A stretch of 64,000 bases of DNA from Acanthaster planci (taxonomy: Eukaryota; Echinodermata; Asteroidea; Valvatida; Acanthasteridae). Both the position numbers and the translations under genes were made by a program. Positions within the stretch are counted from its first letter, which is position 1. The number at the start of each line of letters is the position of its first letter. The notes under the pieces were generated by a model, which was not told the DNA's origin, did not search any database, and worked only from the letters and a program-made list of their open reading frames with translations. The DNA lies in the NCBI RefSeq assembly GCF_001949145.1, contig NW_019091510.1, positions 597,146 through 661,145 on the forward strand, read 5' to 3'. Below, one piece after another: positions 55,801-64,000 of the stretch.

Positions 55801-58800
55801 TATGCAGGTACATGTCCTTCTGTATCCTGTGTTACTGCTTGAGCGGTCATGCTTGGCTGAGTATGACTTTATGGGATGACTGGAATTGCACATCACAGGC
55901 ATAACCATATATAGACATAAACACCAACCTGTACCTTGTTGTTCAAAACAACATATTTGAACTCTGTGGTTGATGCTCTTTTAGTTGCTTACAGTGATAA
56001 TGGCATAATGTGTATGGTACATGTACATTTGTACATTACCAGGGCCTACATTACTTTTCTCTTCCACAGTTGTGTTTTTGCCCACCAGTGGCTGGTAAAG
56101 CTATTGCTGGCTCCTATTACGAAAATAAAAGAATAATTCACTGAGTGTTGAGATAGAACGACATTTTTGTAAACTTTGGCCGCCCATAGGAATAGCAGGC
56201 ATTGTGAGAGTGGTCTGTCACCAATATAGTATGTACCACATACCAGTACATGTACAATGCACATGTTCATAATTTCCAGTCTAATAGTCCAAAACTCCAA
56301 AGGATTACTGCAGATATTTGACTTTCTAAGTCAGCTTCTTGAAATCCTCCATCCTCCTCATGAAAACCAAAAAGACTGGAGAATAAGTTGGTGAATTACC
56401 TGCATACCTGCACATACCTGCACACCAGGGTATCCCCTGGGGTACTAGGTTGTCAAACAAATTTTGGCAAAATTCGAATGCCAAAACAAATGCGAGCATT
56501 TCCAAATAGGCCTAAATTCTGAATGATTTAAAACTGATCTACATGTATTTCCAAATATCTAAGGCCAAACAAAATAATAGTGGTGCTTCCTATTACATTG
56601 ATAAGAAAATAGGTTGGGTAGGTGGGTAGTACCGGTATGGGTGGTTTTTTGGTTTTTCTTCTAAAGTTTTTGGGGCAAAAATTTTAGGGTGGGAATTTGT
56701 TTTTAAATGATAAAGTGATTTTGATGGTTTATGAAAATTTTCGGCTACATGTATGTAAGAAAGGTTTGATTAGAATATGACAAGCAGCACAATGGCTGTT
56801 GAGAAGCAGGCTGGGTTTGAGTACATGTAAATCATACAGGAACTGTGACATGTTTAATGTACATGTATCTCCAAGTGTCTACAAAGTCATGTCTTTATCT
56901 GCGAAACATGCCTTTGTTTACATGAAATGAAAGACAAAGAACAAAGAAAGTAAATGATACAGATGAAAGTTATAAAATATTCTAAGGCGAACGCTTCTGC
57001 CCTGGTCCGCAGCATGCCGTCCGCTGCCATAACGCGTGCAAGCTTCTAGCACAACATGGGTGATGTGACATGCAAGTGAGCATGATACATGCTCTAGGCC
57101 CCAGATTACTTTTGCATGTAATATCAATGATAGTTTACATATACGTTCGGTGAGCAGACGAAATGCACAAACAAATAGCAGCAATGGACAATAGAGGGCG
57201 ACGTGTTAAACTCTGAACAGGCCCCGCAATCACAATCATGATCACACCACCGACTACCGTTAGACCAATTAACATGTGAGAAAAAGGTCAATTTTCCAGC
57301 AAAAAAACTAAAAAACTAAAACAATTACAAAGCTTTGTGTAAAAATAAGCACAGGGGTCAGCAACAATTTTTGTTATTTATTTATTTATTTTTTTTTCAA
57401 CAAAAAGATTTAGGGTCAGCTTGCTAGGTTGGGGCAGTTAACCCAAACCACAATTCTTATTTTGTCTGGCCTGAGTTATTTTGCTTTTTCTATCTGTCTT
57501 TGGCTGTTCAAGTCTGAAAATGTTTCATGCATCATCAGTCGTATATGAAGAATTGTTTTTCTAGTAGAGTAGTTTGCTGTTTGGGGAGAAAACTGTTCGC
57601 ATGCTGGATGTAAATGAATTGAATACATGTACATGCCTGCACATGTACATGACACATACAGTATGTGTAGTGTTTGAACTGACTTCAAAATGCAAACTAC
57701 ACTGAAGGAAGTAATGGGATAAAAAGGATAGAATGTGTGAAACAGCATGACTATTGAAGCAAGGGAGAGAGACCACATTACAGCTTCTGTACATGTACAT
57801 GTATGAAATGTTCATCAAACATTGACTCCTCTTGAATGAGTCATTGCCTTGTGACTGAAGTTGACACTTCTTGCAACAAATTAGGAACATGAGGTATACA
57901 ATCAATGAGATAACGCAGCTCATCCAACAATGAACACGCACCCTAGATTTAAACTTTATGCTCATTTAATGAATTCTCCACCTACATGTACTTGTACTTG
58001 TAGATTGCTAATATTGTATGTGGATTTACGGATACAATTGTAATTATTGAATTATGCACACATATGGTACAAGTTTATGACATGAAACTTCCTTTGACGA
58101 GAAGGCATAACATGTACATGTAAATTTTCAGTTAATGTACATGTACTTTGCACTGGCACATACATTCACTGTCATGTTTTGGTACATAGAATACTTGACT
58201 GTGACTTCCTTTTATGCAAATGTACACTGTCAGAGTAAATTGAAGCAAACAGTTGTTGCCTTCTGATATGAACCGCTTGACCTAAAACCTTTGAAGTGCC
58301 TAATGTGCACAGAATTATAAATACAGGTCTGTAATCAATGGAAGTTACTGGTGCAATGGCCATTTTTTTTGAAGGGGAGGGGATAACTGATTATTGAAAG
58401 GGTTCTTGTGTAAACCATCTTATTTTAGGCAGTAATCTTTCCATTGAAACCTTTTATTGTAAGGATTTTGTGACTTGAAGTTTCCCATTACTGGATCGAT
58501 CATCTTTTACACAGGATCATAGTGTGATTCTTTTGAAATAGTACACAGGTTGTACAAAGTTTCACAGCAACACTCAAAAAGGTACCCATCCATGTATGCA
58601 CTTTCTCTGGTCCATTTCATCTGCTAAAGAGCAATACATGTAACTCACATGTTTGCTTTGGTTTCATTAATTGCTTTTAGATTAATCATACAGGTACAAG
58701 TATCAGGAAAAAAAGTACATTTGTACAATCTGTGCTTTGATGTGATGTCAGCTTGATCTCTAAACTAATGTGAGGTGGTTTGCATTCCAATATCTATTGA

Positions 58801-61800
58801 TGTATATTTTCTGTGAACATGCTTTTGATCTTAGAATTATATGTACATTCACACACAGGCTTGTAGCAACATACATGTACCGGTATGTACAATAACAAGA
58901 CCACATATCAGTATAATGCAAACACCACATGTAGCTACATGTACACATGTAGATTTATATACATGTATGTACTGTGAAGAAATGTCATTTTCAGATGTTT
59001 TCATTGTCCTGTTTCATTTTTTTGCAGGCCCTGTCAAAGTACAGAGCATTCATCCTGTCGTTCAAGATTCCAACAAAGGTACTTAAGTAAATGTCAGTAT
59101 GCAAACTAGCCCTAGATACTCCCATCTGATGAAGTAGTTGTTGCTACAAAAAGTTATGCAGTATTTTGTATTTAGTTAGTTTATAAAGTGCTATCCCATA
59201 CCCTCTACTGTTAGATACTCCCAGAAAAACCTGCATAACAAAAGAAGTCCATCTTTCATACCCTCATATATACATGGACATGTAGTGTGTTATCCTCTAG
59301 AATGGAACTTAAGTGGGACCATTCCACTTGTCAAATTCTGATAATAGTAATAAATAATCTTATATAGCGCCAAATCCATCATTGATGTTCAGAACGCTTT
59401 CCAGTAACACAAACATGTTAATTACAGCAAAAACTTTCTACAGTTTTGTAACAAAGTTAATATCTACATCCTGTTGTAAAACTTGTTTCCTAATTACAAA
59501 GAGTTTTATCACTTTATTGCTCCCTTGAGTGAAATTGAGTGGTTTGCTGTGCCAAATATTTGGAATAAAATGGCATGTGTCCAATATTTAATAAAAATTA
59601 TAGGAAAACCAGAGTTACAATGGGACAATACAAAGTCCATGATTGGAGGCCAATATCCATATGAATACCGGTACATGTCTGTGCCCTGCTGGATGTTTGG
59701 CTGTCAGTCCCACATGCCAGTGAAGACTTAAATTCTTGGAGAAATGTTGATTTGTTTGTGTGGACTCATTATTTAAAGTCCCCGCCATAATAAACATTGT
59801 AAGGCAGGATACCAGACCTGAATTACTCTCTGCTTTTGTTCTTATTATTTAGACGTCCACTTCCCTTGACACATGCCATAAGATTGGTACATAAAATTTG
59901 GGGGTGTAGACCCAGTTTTCACGCTGTTAATGTTATTAATGTACATTTACATGTACATGTGTACATGTACCATTTGTTACCAGTTTTTAGAAGTAATGTG
60001 CAACATGCACACATGTATACATGTATTCATGCACTGTGGGGTTATTGAATATTCATTTCTTGTTTTAGTTGGAGCATGAGTTCCATTACTTGGAAATTCA
60101 TCAATTAGAAAGTCTCAAGCCACTCCAGGTAAGTTGCTTAGGGATTACAGTAAGTTACTTTTTAAGTTAGCCTCATTTCATGCCCTGCCTCCCGTTGTTT
60201 TCAATTCCATTGGTGTGCGATCTTTCCTGCAATAGAGTACCGAAGTGAATACCTCATGCGCACAATTAGTGTGCAAAAGGCATAAGTTCAAGAACCAGCG
60301 CGTGAATCAACATGTGCGCGTACTCCATTCGTTTGCACTGCACTTTCTGGTTCACAGTGACGTCACACTTCGGTACTCTATTGGAGAGGTGTAAAGTGTT
60401 TGTTTATTCCTACATGGATGTTACTGAGTCTTGAACTCTCCATGAATGTAATATACAGCGTCTGTGACTTCCATATTCTGGCAGTGGTATTAGTCAGTGA
60501 TAATTTTAATATTATTTTCCAATTATACATGTATTTTGTGCAATTGATGCATGTACCAAGGTGACTTAGGCTTGGGATGGATTGTGGCAAGAGGCCATGC
60601 ATGTACAGTGGTCTCCAGCAGAAATGTAATGAGATGTCTCACAGTGATGAGCCTCATTCGTGGGAATAACAGCGCACAAGCGGCAACTGCTGTGTTTACG
60701 GCATCAGGCATGAGAGAACATGGGTTGGTCAGTGCTGCAGCAACAGACTCATTATCTCTCCTGAAGCTCTCCCCAAGTCAAATTGCTCACTAGTACACGT
60801 AATTACCAAATTCAGAAATACGGTAATGGTGTTTGTGCTCATTGGAAAAAATGGCTTCATTATTGACCCCCAGGAGGGCCATCTATAAACAGGTAGGAGA
60901 ATTGAAATTAATAGCAGACCACAAATCCTCCCGAGATTGCTTCATGACTTGCAGAAATTTAAACCTGGAGAAATGCTATAGATAGTTCGGAAACAGTGAT
61001 TGCATTGGTGAAGGAACGCACAAGTTGCTGGCCTTGTGTGTAGAGCCAGATTCAAAGCCACTATTTTTCCTATTTCAGTTCCCATATACATATATGTGCA
61101 CTTTTGAATAGACCAGATGTACATGTATACCTGTCTAAGTTGAAGGTTACGTGTACTTCTGATTGACTTTACTCCTGGGTAAAATAAAGGAGGGACAATG
61201 AAGTAGCCCATTGCCTTTGGCCCAAGCCCAAAGAATTTGTAACACACTACTTCCCTACTCCTGTGACATAAAACACGAAAGATTCATGTTTCAGCTCAAG
61301 TCACAATGGCCTGCTAAAGAATCACATACACCCCTTGGCAAACGGCATGTAATGTAGATATTATGTGCAAGAAACAAGCAAGGAGTAATGTAATATGTTA
61401 CTGTATATGTATGGTTGAAATTGAAGTATTTTCCTGTGCGCTCTTGGGCTGTGTAAAAAGACTACATTTACACTGTTGTGTCATGTCTCGGTTACTTTAG
61501 TGTCATTTGTCTAGAACGGACATGTGTTCAGTTGGAACCAAAAGACTGTGATCAGCCATGTCTCTTATATGGCACCTTGTATGTCATTTGATTACAAATG
61601 CTCATCAGTATGCAGCATGGGGTGTTTGGTGGGATAAGCAAGGTGTACATGCCCTGCAACCAAGCATCTCTGTCACCTCTTAATTCTCTGTATGGCAGGA
61701 AAACTCACAGTACATGGTACACGTATAGTTGAAAGTTTTGCTGTGCACATTTAATACACATCTTGTAGTGTAGTGGAACGCCACAACTGCAATCTTTCCT

Positions 61801-62474
61801 TGAATCTGTGAGGTGGCGGTGAGATGTCCCTCGCATATACCCGATATACAAATGCCGCACCCCTCACTGAAGTACATGTAGCTAGTAACAACATGGAGGA
61901 ATGAAAAATACATGGCAACAGTTAACTGTCATGCTTACATGTATGTACATGTGCTCCCACAGTGTATCGTTTACAGGGTGCTGTGAACCTGAGATTCTGT
62001 AGTGTAGTGTACATATATGCGTGCACAAGGTGTTTTTTCAAGCCTGCTCGCATGATATACCAATGCGTGTGCTCAGAATCGAATTGGTACTCATATGTTC
62101 CTCTGAATGGAACATTTGTTGCAAAATTTGATAAACTTCAGGGGTCCTGTTTTTTTCAGAGTTTTGAGATGTTCGGAGGAATTGTCCATGAGACTAGTGA
62201 GCAAGGGAAATTCTTGTCGTGTTTAGCATGATAAGGTTTATTTAAGTTTGGTTGCCTGTAATGTGATATTCAGTTGGATTGAGAGTTGTCTTCTGGCAGG
62301 TTTCGCATTTTACTTTTCTCCTTCCCAGCTCAAGATCCATGTCTCCTTGAAGAAGGATTCCCTGTCCAAGACTGTCTACAATCTCTCAGTAGACTCTTCG
62401 GAAGATGTAGACACCATTATTGAGATAATCACCTTGGAGATCAAGAAGTGTTTCCCTAATGTCTTCCCAGCGGA
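46774..62474 (+). CDS. CARMIL (LRRC16) capping protein regulator, 5' five coding exons; partial
   Basis: CARMIL proteins bind actin capping protein and weaken its hold on barbed ends; they act at the leading edge and on membranes through an N-terminal PH domain. Exons 46774-46810, 48019-48116, 59028-59078, 60069-60128 and 62329-62474 join in frame (392 nt, 130 codons plus two bases). They read MSIMETISPELSDSVLNCLG, then GPMKIVRMETKGEKLDTKIL, ALSKYRAFILSFKIPTK, LEHEFHYLEIHQLESLKPLQ and LKIHVSLKKDSLSKTVYNLS. The pattern (K-V-E-x-KGEKxxxK-L, CRAF-like YRAF, IPTKLE-FxYLEIH) is the CARMIL PH domain. The linker, leucine-rich repeats and capping-protein-binding region lie right of the window. Which vertebrate paralogue (CARMIL1-3) it matches best cannot be decided from this part; an invertebrate is expected to have one gene. 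Confidence 0.88.
46811..48018 (+). other. CARMIL intron 1
   Basis: 1.2-kb intron. Contains the dispersed repeat at about 47636-47750 and otherwise nothing recognised. Confidence 0.6.
47636..47750. repeat. dispersed repeat, GGGCCCATTTCATAGAGCTGCTTAA type
   Basis: The segment beginning TGGGGCCCATTTCATAGAGC and continuing into TTGCTTAAG palindromic sequence resembles an abundant interspersed repeat I associate with echinoderm and hemichordate genomes. Recognition is from memory of the motif and not from a search. Confidence 0.4.
48019..48116 (+). CDS. CARMIL exon 2 (start of PH domain)
   Basis: Acceptor GTTGATAG and donor GTGAGT. It encodes (D)SVLNCLGERFHHGPMKIVR, METKGEKLDTKIL. Phase 1 in, phase 0 out. 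Confidence 0.88.
49765..50294. mobile_element. possible TTAA-flanked repeat containing the second gap
   Basis: TTAA at 49765-49768 and 50291-50294. Inner ends CCCTAACTGCCC and GGGGGTTAGGG are inverted repeats. Both sides carry GGTTTTG/CAGGTTTGGTAC-like sequence. The centre is lost in the N run. Confidence 0.5.
49848..50174. other. assembly gap (327 N)
   Basis: Run of N within a repeat-rich part of CARMIL intron 2. Confidence 0.95.
54261..54416. repeat. 39-bp tandem repeat, four copies
   Basis: Unit tgataggctggtcgcgaata plus cttgactagtccaactatc, copies at 54261, 54300, 54339 and 54378. Differences are a T for C in copy 1 and AA for GG in copy 4, so this is a recent local expansion. Confidence 0.95.
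54949..55011. repeat. 21-bp tandem repeat, three copies
   Basis: Unit taagtcgccgcagcgagata plus g. The GC-rich core differs between copies by compensating changes (CCGCGGTG, CCGCAGCG, CCACGGCG). Confidence 0.9.
59028..59078 (+). CDS. CARMIL exon 3 (51 nt)
   Basis: Acceptor TTTTGCAG after a T-rich tract. Donor GTACTT is weak. It encodes ALSKYRAFILSFKIPTK, 17 codons in phase 0-0. The alternative frame (GPVKVQSIHPVVQ...) does not join either neighbour. Confidence 0.88.
59079..60068 (+). other. CARMIL intron 3 with a LINE/SINE tail
   Basis: About 1 kb. Holds a repeat tail at 59340-59405 and several ACATGTAC motifs. Nothing else recognised. Confidence 0.55.
59340..59405 (-). mobile_element. retroelement 3' tail fragment
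   Basis: ATAATAGTAATAAATAATCT followed by TATATAGCGCCAAATCCATC and GAACGCTTTCCAGTAAC. Read on the minus strand this is an AAAGCGTTC...GGCGCTATATAAGATTATT tail, a layout seen at 3' ends of non-LTR retroelements. Confidence 0.5.
60069..60128 (+). CDS. CARMIL exon 4 (60 nt)
   Basis: Acceptor TGTTTTAG and donor GTAAGT. It encodes LEHEFHYLEIHQLESLKPLQ, 20 codons in phase 0-0. The other two frames contain stops. Confidence 0.9.
60129..62328 (+). other. CARMIL intron 4
   Basis: 2.2-kb intron containing the TA-flanked palindromic MITE at 60233-60380. An open frame runs into exon 5 from 62248, but a good acceptor at 62321-62328 marks the exon start. Confidence 0.65.
60233..60380. mobile_element. TA-flanked palindromic MITE, copy 2
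   Basis: TA at 60233-60234 and 60379-60380 flanks a 144-bp body with inverted termini GAGTACCGAAGTG and CACTTCGGTACTC. The TA target is typical of Tc1/mariner-type or related elements. Reverse-orientation copy of 36599-36743. Confidence 0.8.
62329..62474 (+). CDS. CARMIL exon 5 (end of PH domain)
   Basis: Acceptor CTTCCCAG and donor GTAAGT. It encodes LKIHVSLKKDSLSKTVYNLS, VDSSEDVDTIIEIITLEIKK and CFPNVFPA plus two bases. The S.EDV..I...I......FP pattern is the C-terminal helix of the CARMIL PH domain. Confidence 0.9.
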
Positions 62475-62728
62475 GTAAGTGCTAGTGGTTCTGATTGCCC
62501 CCAGTAGAGTTGTGGTAAAACGAGCATGAATCTCGAGATGGCATAGCATCAGATTTTAAAATATAACTTAGTCTTTGCCACATGTCTAATTTTAATTGTG
62601 CCCATAAATAGGATAGCAAGATACATATACACGTACTCAATAAAGAGTAAACAGTAATGTGCTTCACTGAACAAATTTATGTGATCATTCAGTGTATTTG
62701 TACACGTACATGTACCTGACTGCATGAC

Positions 62729-63808
62729 ATGTACCAGGGTTCGCACGCCTTCTGGAAAACCTGAAAATCCTGGAATTTTATACTCATCCTGGAAAGTCCT
62801 GGAAAATGCTTCATTTTAAAAAGAAGTCCTGGAAATTGTGGTGAAATCAATATTTTTTTTTAATAGGAGATAAAAATGATGTAATAAACTGTGACCGAAA
62901 TTTACCACGATTGATCCGTCCCTGCGTACATTGTTGGTATTGCGCGGCGTTGCATGCAGCGCTATGAGTGAAATCGTTTTTTGATGATGCCCACAATGTG
63001 ATTCTTTCTATTTTGCATGTGCGGGGCACCAAGGATATCATTACTTAACTTTCTTGTAGTCAAATTTTTCCTTCGTTTTTTGTAGCTCCATGGTGAACTG
63101 TCTGTTGGGTAATTCCAGAAGTTAGGGGTCCAAAAGTGTGACATTTTTGTGTCCTTGTTACATGTGCATCTGACATTTGTTATTTGACATAAAAATTCAC
63201 CAGAATTGATTTCTAACTATTACTATTTGTTTGGCAGGTAATTTGGATTAATTCATCACTCTTGGAAATTAGAAAATGTGTTATGAACTTACAAAGTCAT
63301 ATGTCAGATGTAACAGGTACATGAAAAAAATTGGACCCCTAATTTCTGGAATCACCCTGTTGTGGATGTAATTATGAAATCATTCTCTGTTAAATTTATG
63401 TACTTTATTTAATACGTAGTTAAATATTTGTAGTTGTTAGAAACTAATTAAACTCAGTGTAAAAGTAAAACTGTGACCGTGTTGAACCCTTTTCCCTTAA
63501 CGTTGAATGGACTAGGGGAAGTTTATGTTTTTATGATAGCCAGGTGTGTGTAGTGTAGGCCTATCTCGTGGTGCGGTTGTCGCTGTCAGAAAACTTGTCA
63601 CGCCTTTGTTGATGGGCTGCTCGATTTCTATACATTGTTATGTTATAACTTCACAATCTTGTATTGTATTGTATTGTATTGATATATTGTATTGCATGTC
63701 CAACCTGAATTACCGTAAGTCCTGGAAAAATCTAACTTTTGACCTGGACAATCCTGGAAAAGTCCTGGAATATGTTTTTCACAAGGGTGTATATGAACCC
63801 TGATGTAC
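62729..63808. mobile_element. CAGGGTTC-family element (copy 3) with 6-bp TSD
   Basis: Body 62735-63802 starts CAGGGTTCGCACGCC and ends GTGTATATGAACCCTG. It is flanked by ATGTAC at 62729-62734 and 63803-63808. Both subterminal regions are rich in TCCTGGAAAA. No transposase ORF. It contains the insertion at 63108-63356. Confidence 0.82.
63102..63362. mobile_element. nested MITE with 6-bp TSD
   Basis: Body 63108-63356 (249 bp) with termini GGTAATTCCAGAAGTTAGGG and CCCTAATTTCTGGAATCACC, close inverted repeats. Flanked by CTGTTG at 63102-63107 and 63357-63362. Confidence 0.85.
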
Positions 63809-64000
63809 ACATGTGGCTTCAGGTAAAAGATTGAATGCATAATATCCAGCCACCAGAAAACTCTCCCAAAACATGTACAGTATGGAAACATTTGTAAATA
63901 ATAATGTTTCATATGTAAATTTAGACCTAAAAGGACGGGTAGAAAGTTGGGTTTAGTTAGTGTTGTTTATAGGAACAGGCTTAAATGTTGAAGGGAGTGA

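Larger units (their letters stand above)
48117..59027 (+). other. CARMIL intron 2 (10.9 kb), ACATGTAC-rich
   Basis: No coding exon is required, since exons 2 and 3 join in phase 0. Contains the second N gap, a TTAA-bracketed repeat (49765-50294), tandem arrays at 54261-54416 and 54949-55011, T-rich and ATTT runs near 57370-57400, and dozens of ACATGTAC/GTACATGTAC palindromes. Confidence 0.65.
62475..64000 (+). other. CARMIL intron 5 (to window end) with nested transposons
   Basis: Mostly occupied by the element at 62729-63808, with a second element inside it at 63102-63362. (TATTG)n microsatellite at about 63658-63690. No further CARMIL exon seen before 64000. Confidence 0.65.

Noticed and set aside
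58841-59086. Plus-strand frame GPVKVQSIHPVVQDSNKGT as the coding frame of CARMIL exon 3
   Set aside because: It does not join exons 2 or 4 in frame. The +1 frame (ALSKYRAFILSFKIPTK) joins both and matches the PH domain.
62248-62328. In-frame extension upstream of CARMIL exon 5 (MVACNVIFSWIE...)
   Set aside because: A strong polypyrimidine tract and CAG at 62321-62328 mark the acceptor, and exon 4 joins there in phase 0.
1-64000. CRISPR arrays, operons or a prokaryote-type defence system
   Set aside because: The sequence is intron-rich eukaryotic DNA. The tandem arrays lack spacer structure, and the three genes are housekeeping or cytoskeletal genes with known families.

Overview
The window is AT-rich metazoan genomic DNA. 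Introns are long, splice sites follow GT-AG, intergenic spacers are small, and short terminal-inverted-repeat (TIR) transposons are dense. There is no operon structure. The three proteins I can read are strongly conserved with vertebrate orthologues. Together with the dispersed ACATGTAC palindromes and a GGGCCC-ATTTCATAGAGCTGCTTAA-type repeat near 47.6 kb, this suggests a marine invertebrate, probably a deuterostome such as an echinoderm or hemichordate. The species cannot be fixed from sequence alone.

Layout. (1) 216-4867, plus strand: the 3' six coding exons of a DNAJA2-type class A J-protein (Hsp70 co-chaperone). They encode all four zinc-finger repeats, the C-terminal substrate-binding region and a CAHQ prenylation box. 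The J domain lies upstream of the window. (2) 4868-12746: spacer and the two 3' UTRs of convergent genes, with one palindromic MITE. (3) 12747-34269, minus strand: seventeen coding exons of TRPC4AP (TRUSS). Their phases join without conflict over 2250 nt (749 codons plus stop). The N-terminal ~70 residues are not resolved; a doubtful candidate sits at 46.3-46.55 kb. (4) 34270-46773: a large TRPC4AP 5' intron and upstream region holding nested DNA transposons, then a compact candidate promoter with a CRE palindrome and a YY1-like motif. (5) 46774-62474, plus strand: the first five coding exons of a CARMIL (LRRC16) gene, encoding most of the N-terminal PH domain. The gene runs off the right edge. 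TRPC4AP and CARMIL appear to be head to head.

The three genes have no evident shared pathway: chaperone cycle, CUL4-DDB1 ubiquitin ligase substrate receptor, and actin capping protein regulation. Their linkage looks like ordinary gene order.

The accessory interest is in the introns. There is a diverse family of TTAA-flanked (piggyBac-type) MITEs. A CAGGGTTC-ended family has 6-bp target duplications, and one copy carries a second transposon inside it. Two elements have 8-bp duplications (hAT-type), one of them inserted in the terminal arm of another element. Also present are a TA-flanked MITE pair, a 12-bp satellite-like array inside a TIR element 27 bp from a splice donor, a tRNA-derived SINE and several tandem arrays. 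Two assembly gaps (13097-13610, 49848-50174) both coincide with repeats. I found no CRISPR, no complete tRNA or rRNA gene, and no evidence for a novel multi-gene system.
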